In this document: piece after piece, positions 1 to 9,475 of the stretch
Layout of the letters: every line of letters begins with the position of its first letter
Position numbering within the stretch: position 1 is the stretch's first letter
Made by a program: the position numbers and the translations under genes
Assembly: GCA_006386115.1 (NCBI GenBank)
Contig: VFIW01000026.1
Coordinates: 124,001-188,000, forward strand
Origin: Globisporangium splendens
Taxonomy: Eukaryota; Oomycota; Peronosporomycetes; Pythiales; Pythiaceae
Reading direction: 5' to 3'
Length of the DNA: 64,000 bases
The notes under the pieces: model-generated
Told to the model about the DNA's origin: nothing
Seen by the model: the letters and a program-made list of their open reading frames with translations, nothing else
The model's database searches: none

Positions 1-620
1 GGAGCAGCGTCATGGAAGACGTCGCGACGGGCGGACCTGCAGCATACACGCGATCCGACTACCCTGGGTTAGACTACTGCGAGCGGTACCCAGAGTACCC
101 GGCATGCATCGATCCCGAGCCAATGCCCATGTTACTCGTGCTGCCGCGGATCATGGACTGGGTGGGCGGCGTGAGCATGCTTGGTCTTGGAGACATCATC
201 ATTCCAGGCATGCTGCTCTCGTTTGCGCTACGATTCGACTATTCCCCAAAGTCGCTCGGGGAGAACTACTACCGCTCTGTGTGTATCGGATACGCCGTGG
301 GTCTCGGGATGGCAAACGTCGCGGTGACGGTCATGCAAATGGGACAGCCAGCGCTCATGTACCTCGTGCCGACGACACTAGGCTCGCTGCTGACGCTCGC
401 GTGGATGAATGGGGACCTCAGGGCTATGTGGACGACGGGAGTCGGGCTCCACGACAACGACGACGAGCGATCCGACGGCGAAGTGGACGATGAAGAAGCG
501 GGCTACAGTTCTGTGCGTCATCACGCAGGCGCAGTGCCAGGACTTCTCGGCAGCAAGGCGGCAGTGAACGATAGCAGTGTGCGCGACAATGCGCCATTAC
601 TGGGGCCGTCGTCACCGTAG
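1..620 (+). CDS. Signal peptide peptidase-like intramembrane protease, 3' end
   Basis: C-terminal part of a GxGD aspartyl protease that cuts membrane-spanning segments inside the lipid bilayer (SPP/SPPL family). The visible part has the second catalytic aspartate in the motif MLGLGDIIIPG near 175-205 and the family PAL signature in QPALMYLVP near 345-370, separated by a hydrophobic segment. An acidic soluble tail runs to the TAG stop at 618-620. The frame is open to base 1 and the residues before the Met at 12 (SSVMEDVATGG) look like family sequence, so the gene is cut by the window edge and the first catalytic aspartate (YD motif) lies outside. It resembles SPPL2/3-type sequences more than a unique ortholog, so no symbol is given. 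Confidence 0.85.
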   Translation, partial: SSVMEDVATGGPAAYTRSDYPGLDYCERYPEYPACIDPEPMPMLLVLPRIMDWVGGVSMLGLGDIIIPGMLLSFALRFDYSPKSLGENYYRSVCIGYAVGLGMANVAVTVMQMGQPALMYLVPTTLGSLLTLAWMNGDLRAMWTTGVGLHDNDDERSDGEVDDEEAGYSSVRHHAGAVPGLLGSKAAVNDSSVRDNAPLLGPSSP

Positions 621-855
621 TAGATCTGCGCCGGAGGTCATGCCTAGAGCGTTGGCATAGACACAATGGATGAATGCATAGTAAATAAGTCGAGAATCTG
701 CAAAGTGAGACTTGGCACGAAAGTGTACCCATTGCTTGGATTAGTCTTCGTTATTTGGAATGGGATCAAGTGTTTTTAGGTTGTGATGCTTGAAGAGACG
801 CAGGACTGAAGGACGTTCCATACAACGAAAGAAAACAGAGGAGAGAGGTTTCCTC

Positions 856-1680
856 ATGCCTGCACTTCACGTGATTGGCGAGATCCTCGGAACCTCGGGA
901 CTCGCACATGAGCACACGCTGTCGCTGAGCCACGTCGCAGCGCAGTTTTTTCTGTCGGTGGCGGCTTGAGCTTGATGACAGCGACGGCAACCAGTCACAG
1001 GACGGATGGGGATCAAGTTCCTGGGAGCTCTTGCAGGGAGATTCCCACGGCCAGACCCAAATCCACAGACCCTCATCGAACCTGAGCATCCCGTTGAGAT
1101 GCAACGGCGACGCGAAGAGCTCACATGGACGATCGGAGCTGCTGGAGCTGGTGTGGGCGTACCCGATCGACCTGCACCTCGCGACGACGCCAGCGTGCGT
1201 TTCTGGATGGCCCCACTTGGCGTTTGAAGTGTGGAGCATCGACTGCTTCCACCAACAGCAACTCTGTACGTGGTTCGAACACAAGTCCGTTGCCTTTTCG
1301 AGTTCATGTGGTGGGTGTATTGTCATGCTAAACGTAAATATATGTCTGCAGGTGGTACAGCCAAAGTGTGCATCCCAAGTACCTCCGGCGAGCTGCTCGT
1401 GGACGTGCCGCTCGTGCGCGTTCTCCCAGACTCGTGGCTCGACCGCGTCGCCGATTCCGTGTCGCTTTCATGCAGTCCGAGCGATGCGATCTCAGCAGCG
1501 AAGCGACCGTCAAGCGACTTGATACCAGAGGTCGACGTCCATAAAGAAGCAGAAAGAACCGGCAGAAAGCGGGGTGCTGGATACTCAGGGGACATTGTTC
1601 CTCCGGATCGCAGTACTACCGTTTGGATTCGCGTCCATTTGACCAGCAGTGATGGGATTAAACAAAGCTATCGGTTGTAA
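856..1680 (+). CDS. B9D2: B9 domain protein 2 (ciliary transition zone), frame broken
   Basis: B9D2 is a C2-like subunit of the MKS/B9 complex that gates the ciliary transition zone. The start MPALHVIGEILGTSG matches the conserved B9D2 N-terminus. Further on FCRW, WELLQGDSHGQTQ, YPIDLHLAT and GWPHLAFEVW follow the family in order. A good intron lies at 1266-1351 (GTACGT to TCTGCAG); splicing joins L-C to GTAKVCIP, which aligns with the family GYG-x-VP segment. The stop TAA is at 1678-1680. The first frame (from 856) ends at a TGA near 965, and the homologous sequence carries on one base out of register from about 944. The switch falls in a run of six T at 946-951; five T would restore an open frame of 245 codons. 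I see no intron that could fix it. Either a real one-base insertion or a homopolymer error. Confidence 0.8.
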
Positions 1681-2689
1681 TTATTTGCTCAAACGCCGCT
1701 TCCTGTCTGGTCTATCTTGTCGGGTTTCTTTATGCAGAGGAAGTCCAAAGCCGCGAGTGATTTCGTAGACCATGATGGCGTGTTGCCATCAGCAATGTGT
1801 CGTCGCCTTCTTGTGGCGTCAATCTCGCATCATTGCCATAGCGAAAGGGAATCGCATGACTACTTAGTAACCGTGCTCGGATAAGCAAGCACTGCATCGA
1901 CCCCCTGTGCGCAGAAGCAAGAACCATTCGAGGTCGATCATCGCAAACTGCAGCAGCCACATCCTCCCATTACGCGCTTCCGTTCGTAGCGTTCATTCGC
2001 GGTCGTCGTGTCGTCGAGTGCCTGGCACATTCGCGTCGTCTGCGCTATGCAGCCGAAGCATAAAGTGGTATCGCCCGACTTGAGGACTCCAAGCCGCACA
2101 TATCCTACAGAGAGAGCGAGAGGACATGGAAAATGACGAATGCACCGCAAAGTGAGTGTCCCAGGAAGACAGACACCTGCCCGAGCCTTTACTGTACTCT
2201 CTTTACTGTCAGTGTCCATATTAGTCCACTGAAACAGGTGCAATTGAACACTTGAAGCATGCTTCATCGCGTTTCTAAGCCAAGGTGACCGATTGAATGA
2301 CGATCTGGATATGTGGTCTCCACTCACCCACCAGCTGGTCTCACGGTGGCGTGCACTTCGTTGCAGTCTCCTGATCCGTCGTTCTTTTGCTGCTGAACAA
2401 AATTGTGGGAGAAGGTGGCACTCTGGCTCCAACAACAAGACGATGTGCCGAGCCTTGAGCACTGGAACCTTGATGATTACCGAGATGGACACTCATTTGG
2501 CTGTGATAACGCATGCATTATTGCGTGAAGGACAAACGAGCAATAAACAATTCTTTCACCCAAAATGCTCCAGTCCAACAATGCACCGACGGTCATTCTA
2601 TAGGGCATGAAACGATGAGATAGACGAGTGAGGGCAGCCACGAAGATTCATGCAGCGAAATGAGAATCGCAATGCAATAACTAGTATAA

Positions 2690-3008
2690 AGACGAGGAGG
2701 CAGTGACTGCGTCGCCACAAAAGAGCGCGCCTCCTCAATGAGTAAACAATCTTCCCGGTGGCCTGCTTGAACCTCTGGGATGCCTGCACCCACTTGTCCA
2801 CGCTCCCGCAAAGCAGGTGATTTGTGGCTGAATGATACAACGACTGTCCTGAAATCGGTCGAATCAAAATGGCAGCGACGGCATCGTTGTGGACACTCGA
2901 GTGCTTGAATTAATCTTGAAGCAGTGCAAAAAGTACGAAACAGCGGTTCTCAGGTTGGAAAAACAACTGGAGGGTGCGGTGACGATGCTGCGATATCATG
3001 TGCTGTGA
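2690..3008 (+). pseudogene. Possible broken 3' end of a coiled-coil gene
   Basis: The 3' block 2876-3008 reads as a short heptad-like helix (LELILKQCKKYETAVLRLEK) to a TGA at 3006-3008. It can be spliced in frame to 2746-2816 (IFPVACLNLWDACTHLS) through an intron 2817-2875 (GTGATT to GGCAG). Directly upstream the frame is closed by TAA at 2743, while another frame carries DEEAVTASPQKSAPPQ up to a TGA. This looks like one gene end with a frame change and a stop between blocks. I do not recognise the family. The match of two splice sites in phase is the only support, so this is tentative. Confidence 0.25.
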
Positions 3009-3350
3009 ACATCCAACAGCACAATAGTTGAAAAAACAGAAGATAATTGCTTTTCCATGACCTCAAAATGTGCACAATATTACATTCCAAGCAGTGACGC
3101 TGGTAAATTTTAGTGCACGAGGATTAAACTCCAGCGATCAGCTGCAATCCGCAGTAAATCTTAATTAAAACGATAGCATCTGCACCGAAAAACGATTAAT
3201 TGTCCATAAAATGCAGCAACAGCAATGAATTGGCACATTGCCATCATCGCACGGACACTTTTCGCCAGCTGCTTTGCGTGCACCTTCGGTGTCAACAGAA
3301 GGGAGAGACCTGACGATGGCGCAGGTCGTAGACGGTGCAAGTGTGTGTGT

Positions 3351-3391
3351 GAGAGAGAGAGCAGCTCCAACTTGGAGCTGCTCTCTCTCTC
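3351..3391. repeat. Perfect 20-bp inverted repeat with one-base centre
   Basis: The arms 3351-3370 and 3372-3391 are exact reverse complements around a single C at 3371. The inner part of each arm is unique sequence (GCAGCTCCAA and its complement) and the outer part is GA/CT repeat; the CT tract continues to about 3402. The repeat lies about 100-145 bases before the ATG of the secreted metalloprotease, so it may sit in its 5' leader and fold as a hairpin in RNA. Confidence 0.9.
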
Positions 3392-3493
3392 TCTCTCTCT
3401 CTTGCGCCGTTGAAACCTCCGACGTATCTCCTCTCTCGTCAAATCCCCAGCCTCCCTCACTCTCACTTTGCAATTTGCCAGGAGCTCCACACG

Positions 3494-4627
3494 ATGATTG
3501 CGTCCATCTGGAAGCGGAACCACCTCCTCGTCGCGCTCGCGCTCGCCGTGCTCTGCGCGGTGCTCAACACGCACTCGGCCACGGCGTACAACGCCTCGGC
3601 CATCGAGGCGAGCGAAGGGCACGGAGTGCGAGGTCTCGCAGCGTCTGCCATCCAGGCCACGTCGGCGCCAACCCCGAGCAAGACCAAGAAGCCAAAGAAG
3701 ACGAAGACGCCAAAGCCAACGAAAGCCTCGAAGACCCCAAAGCCAGCGACCCCTGCGCCGAGAGCGACCACGGAGGCACCATCGACGGTTGCTGCGGATG
3801 CGGTGACTACGGCGGCGAGTTCCGGCACCGCGATCTCGGTGAAGAAGACCAGCACGGGCAAGTGTGTCACGGGTGACCCGAGCACCTCGTACATTAGCAA
3901 GGCGTACGTCGACTGGATCTGGAACAACCGCATGAAGTCCTACGTGCCAGGATTCAAGAACTACATTTTTGACCAGCTCATGACCAACAACGGCAAGCTC
4001 AGCTACTGCGTTCGCTGGGAATCCACCAACAAGCTCACCAAGGCCACGGCGTCAAAGTTCAAGGCCATGCTCGAACGCCAGTATGCGCAGTGGAACAAGT
4101 GGCTCATTGGTTACGGCTGCTGGCCGTTCTCGAAGATCGAGATTGAGATGGTTGGTATCGCCGTGAAAGACAAGTCGTTGATCGACTGGACGGACAACTC
4201 GCTTGGTACGATTCACGTGGGCGTCCTCGATGCTGGTGGCGTCCCCCAGTGCCCAGACGCATGCTACAAGCACCGCAACTTTGAAGCCTCCTCCGACACG
4301 AGCGCCTGCAAGGGAAAGCCGTTCGATATCTCGCTTTGGCCAACCTTGGGTCAAGGCGGTGGCGCCGGCGGTGACTGGGGCCAGCGTATTGATGCTAGCA
4401 GCATGCTCAGCACTCTGGACGCGGACTCATCGGTGATCGTGGCCCACGAGATCGGCCACGGCTTTGGTCTCCCTGACTTCTACCAGGAATCGGAAAAGCC
4501 TGGTCCCGACATGCCAAAGATGATCATGGAGGCTGGAGCCTCTATGAGTGTGACGGAAGGTGATGGCTGGCTGATCCGCCGCGCCTGGGAGAACGTCCGC
4601 ATGCGCTACCCATCCACCAGCGGCTAA
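3494..4627 (+). CDS. Secreted zinc metalloprotease (HExxHxxGxxD type)
   Basis: 377 residues in one exon. The ATG at 3494 is chosen because it starts a clear signal peptide (hydrophobic core VALALAVLCAVL, likely cleavage near residue 31). Residues about 55-95 are a flexible Lys/Pro/Thr-rich linker, and the C-terminal two thirds form a conserved domain with several cysteines. The zinc site HEIGHGFGLPD at residues 318-328 has three metal ligands (H, H, D) and the catalytic Glu, as in metzincin-like peptidases. The protein should be exported and act on extracellular protein. I know similar proteins in fungi and bacteria only by the motif, so the exact family is not assigned. A long GA/CT hairpin lies just upstream. 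The stop is TAA. Confidence 0.85.
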   Translation: MIASIWKRNHLLVALALAVLCAVLNTHSATAYNASAIEASEGHGVRGLAASAIQATSAPTPSKTKKPKKTKTPKPTKASKTPKPATPAPRATTEAPSTVAADAVTTAASSGTAISVKKTSTGKCVTGDPSTSYISKAYVDWIWNNRMKSYVPGFKNYIFDQLMTNNGKLSYCVRWESTNKLTKATASKFKAMLERQYAQWNKWLIGYGCWPFSKIEIEMVGIAVKDKSLIDWTDNSLGTIHVGVLDAGGVPQCPDACYKHRNFEASSDTSACKGKPFDISLWPTLGQGGGAGGDWGQRIDASSMLSTLDADSSVIVAHEIGHGFGLPDFYQESEKPGPDMPKMIMEAGASMSVTEGDGWLIRRAWENVRMRYPSTSG

Positions 4628-5124
4628 GTGTCAGAAAAGTTGCCCAGAAGTGACGGTTTTGGAGCTGTGTTCTGATTAAACAATGTGTGTTTTCAGTTGA
4701 ACTTTTTCCAGCCTGGTATGACAACAAGGCATGTTTCAATACTATCTCACTGCATATGTTCGTTCACCGCGGAGTCAACTTCGTATCCACATCTTGTGAC
4801 ACAAGCGCATTTGAATGCTTCTAGTGTTTAAATACGAAGCGGGGCTTTCAAGAGCTCACGATAACTTGACTATCCAAAAGCACCTTCACAAATATCGAAG
4901 ACTCAATTTTGTCAGCACGCATCAACTGTCAATTCCTCACAATGAAATGCAATTAAATTGTTGGCAAGATAAGGATACATGTTGCAAGAAGGTAACGTTG
5001 ACCCAAGGTTGCACTAATGCACCTTTTGATGGTAACAGGAAGGTAACTCGTCGTGTCCAGCGTTATGATTTTCCCCACTCAAATGTTTTTGGCGCGGAAT
5101 CGCGCCTTTCGAGCTGTGGACACA
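4628..5124. other. Intergenic, no feature seen
   Basis: A/T-richer spacer between the metalloprotease stop and the next start. No RNA gene, repeat or convincing coding frame was found. Confidence 0.5.
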
Positions 5125-6984
5125 ATGGCTGCAGCAGCACGAGGCAGCACGCGCGCGGCTCGGCGCGGGATCCCGACGACCAGCGACGAGAACGACGCGC
5201 AGTTCGCGAACCGCTCGACGCGCCAGACAGAGAGCTACGCGTGGAGCCATTACGCCTCTGCAGAAGCGTTCAGGACGCCCGACCACGACAGCACAAAGCA
5301 CCACCACCAGCACGAGCGCCATGACGACAGCTACGACTGGCACTACCAGGAGACGCCGCCTGCACGGACCAAGCACGCGTACTCCGGGGAAGAAGCTCTA
5401 GGCGGTGGCTTCAAGACTCCGGAACCAGGTGTGCGGCGTCATAGAACTGCTGCCGGTGCCTCTGAAGCGCTGCCGACAACGACAACTTCAGCAGGAGCGA
5501 GTCCGGAAGGTGAGACGCAGCAGTTCCAGACCGCGGCTGAGTTTGCACAGTCGCAGTACAAACGACGGAATCGACTGGAGAAGCGACTGGAGGAATTGCA
5601 GAAGGACGTCGCGAGTCTCACGATGAAACTGCGCTCGAGCTCGAACCGAAGCACATCGACTGGGTATGTGTCGGTGGCAACGGACATGGTATCGGCTACC
5701 GCGACAAAATCACCTGCAGAATTCCCTCTTCCTCCTGCTCGAGAGAACCGACAAGACCGCGCACCATTGGCAGAGCAGTCCCAGACGCAGGGCAAACTCA
5801 AACCACCGCCCTCCCCCGTCGTGAAGATCAAGAAGAATCGTCTCGACAAACCGCGCATGCCTCGATCCAGTACGTATTCGCGTCGCTTTGCTGGTAGCAG
5901 CGTCGATTACGGATGGCTTACAGAAGTGTTGATATGTTCTTCTGTTTGATTTGCTGATGCAGACCTGAGTGAGCACTCGACGACGCCGACGAAAGGCAGA
6001 ATGGCCAATCACGTGTCAATCAGCACGATGCGAGAGCTCCACAAAGTGACGACGGAACGCGACCAACTCCGATTTGAACTGGAAAAGGTACGGCTTTTGC
6101 GCTTTAGCAGCAATACATAGTAGGACTTGATCAGTACTCACGTGATGCCTCGTTTCTGTTGTATACAGACGAAACGAACTCTCACGTCCACGGAGAAGAA
6201 GTGCGAGGAAGCGCTGAAAGTTCGGGAAGCCTACGAGAAACTCAAGGCTCATTGCGAATCGCTACAGGAATCGCTCGATCTGTCCGAAAAGATTCGCGTT
6301 CGCCAGAAGAAATTGCTGCATCAGCTTCAGCAAAACCAACTGCAGCAGCAGCAAAGCGCTCGACCGAGTCGAAGTGATGCTCCTTCTGCCCCAAAGATGC
6401 ATAAAGAACCGACGCGGACATCTGCTGCTGCAAAACCGACACAGAAAACGGAATCGCAATCAAAGATCGCAGTGCGAGATAGTGTCTATAGGTTTCCCAG
6501 TCAGTACCCAATGGCGAGTGAGCATATCCAGTACGATATTCTGGACTCTTTAGTGGATTCGTCCGAACCAAACGGCTTTGGTGGTCAGAGGGGGTTCAGT
6601 CGCGATAAACCGGTCACCACACGTCCGTCGCGATCACGAGCACCGGTTTCTTCACAATCCAGCAAGCAGCCTCGTGGTGCCCCGACGTATGCCGATTTTG
6701 ACAGCTTGCTGCAAAAAGTACACTCTCCACACCCGTATACGATTACAAAGTCCAGCCGCGTGAAGCACCAAGAGCCAAGTAGAATCAGCCGTCGTGACCA
6801 AGCCAATGGGTTCGCTACCACCACGAAGCGGATGCGCTCCAAATCGCAAGGTCCACCGGTCACCGCGCACGCAGCGAAGACCAGAACCAGCAGCAATCAC
6901 TTCCTGGCACCCACTCAAGCGAGTCTCCAGCGAATGCAGTCGCAACCACGTCGATCCGGTGAGCAGAGGCGTCCATTCATCTGA
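5125..6984 (+). CDS. Coiled-coil protein of unknown function
   Basis: Three exons (5125-5869, 5963-6087, 6169-6984) give 561 residues. Both introns have GTACGT/GTACGG donors and good CAG acceptors, and the phases agree. The ATG at 5125 (MAAAARGST) is preferred over two upstream in-frame ATGs because it starts the low-complexity N-terminus cleanly; this is a judgement. Residues about 165-190 and the segment joining exons 2 and 3 (HKVTTERDQLRFELEK, then KKCEEALKVREAYEKL) are strong coiled coils, followed by a Gln-rich helix and a basic, Ser-rich tail. No enzyme motif is present. The neighbours on both sides are ciliary-type genes, so a cytoskeletal or centrosomal role is possible but unproven. 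The frame is intact. Confidence 0.75.
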
Positions 6985-7236
6985 TTGGCAGTGTGTGCAT
7001 CGCATTGAGAATGCGTCAATGCGACTTTGTCCAGAATCGTGGACAATCGTACGGGCTAAAAGTGGTTCCCGAAACTGCAGAAGTCAAGACTCGTAACTCT
7101 ATATAAAGACAGACGCGCCGACAATTCGGTGACAACGCGGCATTTTCCAGTCTCTGCGTGCTTCGACTCGTGCGCAAATACAACCGTGACTTTGGGTCGT
7201 GCGGGTACTGGTGGTCCGTGCTAGTGATCGGCAAGG

Positions 7237-9251
7237 ATGAGTGCCTTGGAGTCTCTGGTCGAGAAAACCTACCAAGCCTTGCTCACGGTCGTGCAGATAA
7301 CCGCGCTGAGCCGTAAAGTACTGTTCCGTCCGCCCTTCACCTTTTTACACAAGTTGCTCGTTGAGACCTTGGCGGACTATGATATCTTCACGTATCAGCA
7401 GCTCGAGTTCGCCAAGCTCGTCACGAAGGAAGACAAGGTGCGTGCGCTGCAATGAAGGCCAAAGTTGCAACCACCTGCCCTGACTCTTGTTTGACTTTCT
7501 TCTTGCAGGCTGCATTCCTGACGAGAGCGATTGCATTTGTCACCTTCGCGATGGCCAACATCAATGACAAGCGCATCTCCTGCCTCCTGCTAGTGAGTCC
7601 CATCAAAGTGCTCGCGGGCGTTGCGGTAGAAGACACCCACGAATTTCTCTTGCAGCTGTGCGAAGTGTGCAAGTCTCCCGATCGGGAAGCGAAAGACGCT
7701 GCAGCACACGATGTGGTCGCCAAGGGCGACGCCCAGCTTTACACTTCGGGAGTGACGTTCCGGAAAGGCTTGCTATTGATCCAAGCGATCGTCCGCTCAT
7801 TTATCAAGCGCCGCATCGGTAAACGCAAGTTGCTTCAGAACGGCACACGCTCCTCGTTCTCGGCTTTTCTGATCTCGATGAATGTCGGAACCCGATTTCT
7901 CAAAGAGCTGGCGGACGGACGTGCGTACGACGGGATGATCAAGGAAGTTAACAATACGACTTACATCTTAGGATATGAACACGACACTGCTGCTCGAGAT
8001 GAAGTCGGTGAGTGCTCTTATATTGCTGAATGTCTTTTTGATTTATTCTCGCTCACAAGTTGCTCGATTTTAGACGAGATTGAGATGAAAATCATCCTGG
8101 AAGAGTCTCACCGACTCAACCTCTTGAAAGAACGAATGACGTCGAAAGCTTCAACTGCAGACGATGCTGATATACTGCTGACGGGACTGCCCGATCTCTC
8201 GCTACCGTTGAACGAGCTGGAGCCAACAATCGCGCAGTCCAAACCAAAGCTGGTGAAGCGAGTATCCTCCCGCGATTCATCTACTGTCCTCACTCCGCAC
8301 AGGAGCAAACCCAGCTTATCACAATCACAATGTATCCAACCGGAGCCCTCGGTTTCCTTTGTGTCACCTGTTGCAGAAGGCGGCAGTGCCGGAGCAATCC
8401 GCCGAGAAAAGATGGAGCCAACTCTCGCTAGGTTGAATAGTAACAACGACGAGACGAACGAACAGAATCCTGAATCTCCATCATTAACGGCGTCCGGAGA
8501 TTCTTTCGTTGGTCAAGAAGGCGAGTTAAGTGGTGATGCAGAGAAACCGTGGCAGGCATCCCTGAAGAAAATGCTCGCGATCGGTCAAGATCCAGAGTCG
8601 CGAGCCGTGACACCACTCGCGAAATCACTGAAGAAGCTTGCAATACCGTCTCATGAATCTGCACTTACACCAGACGTGTTGACATCGAAAAGCGCCAACA
8701 CCATGTAGGATCCATTGACATTGACGAGTTTGAAGAACTCGTGCGTGTCGCGAGGCGGAACGAAGCCCAACGCGACCAGCTGAAAAAGGAACTCAGCCAT
8801 GCCAAGAAGGCACCCATGGAGACCAAGCCGTCGGCGAAATTCAGCGCTTTTACAAAATTCCGGCAGCGCATCTGCGATGAGTTCAAATCCGCAGACGTGG
8901 GTGATTACGGGTCGTTAAGTGCCTCCCAACTGCGCTCCATTCTCTTGCGTTTAGACATCCCTGGAGTCGACGAGACCCTCATCGATGGACTCATAGAGCG
9001 AGCTCTAGCTGTTGGCAGCACGGCTTCCTCCTCATCGGCTGCCGACTCGTCATCGTTGCCCACTACTTCCGCATCACCAGCTTCAGCAGGAGCTACACCA
9101 AATTTGAGTGGGATGGTGTACTACAACCAACTTTGTCGAGTTCTCGAAAATCTCGAGTGGAGTGGAGATCGAACCGGTTTTGGATCAATCGTGGATCTCG
9201 CAGTTCGATTCCCAAATGGAGCGAGCGGTCCGAGAATTCGACTTGTTTTGA
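7237..9251 (+). CDS. IFT54/TRAF3IP1-N domain protein with IQ and EF-hand regions, frame broken
   Basis: Exon 1 (7237-7437) and the start of exon 2 (from 7509) carry the MIP-T3/IFT54 N-terminal CH-like domain: FRPPFTFLHKLL, TKEDKAAFLTRAI and PIKVLAG match in order. An IQ motif follows (IQAIVRSFIKRRIGKR). A clean intron lies at 8008-8073 (GTGAGT to TTTTAG). After a Ser-rich stretch the frame changes between about 8652 and 8705; a weak intron 8525-8673 (donor GTTAAG) could also explain this. The next block (DIDEFEELVRVARRNEAQRD) leads to an EF-hand-like pair. A second frame change near 9150-9170 joins LENLEW to VEIEPVLDQSWISQFDSQ and a TGA at 9249-9251; no intron fits there. Canonical IFT54 binds tubulin and IFT20; this protein is a divergent relative, not a certain ortholog. 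Confidence 0.65.
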
Positions 9252-9475
9252 TAACCTACTTGAGAAGAATCGAGTCCTTTAGTTCTGACATCATTGTTAG
9301 CCCTGACCTTGAATTGATGCCAGCTCATGGTTGGTTCTCGTCAACTTCCACAGCCTTGTGCAAAACAAACAAGGTCAATCAATGCCAGCCGCGTGTGAAG
9401 TCAAGTACAAACTCTGTATACCCATATATTTCGTTGTATCCTCACGTTTCACGCCTTTCCTCTCTGGATATGCGT

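Larger units (their letters stand above)
1681..3493 (+). other. Region without an intact gene; stop-interrupted coding-like stretches
   Basis: No intact gene is supported between B9D2 and the metalloprotease. On the plus strand several stretches look coding but are broken by stops or frame changes, for example about 1732-1884 and 2000-2200. The most convincing is the pair of exon-like blocks described separately at 2690-3008. The last 150 bases hold a GA/CT-rich inverted repeat and a CT tract just upstream of the metalloprotease start. Decayed gene remains are the likeliest content; an undetected intron-rich gene is possible. Confidence 0.3.

Noticed and set aside
766..1326. Long minus-strand open frames over B9D2
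   Set aside because: They lie opposite a clearly recognised B9D2 sequence and contain no domain.
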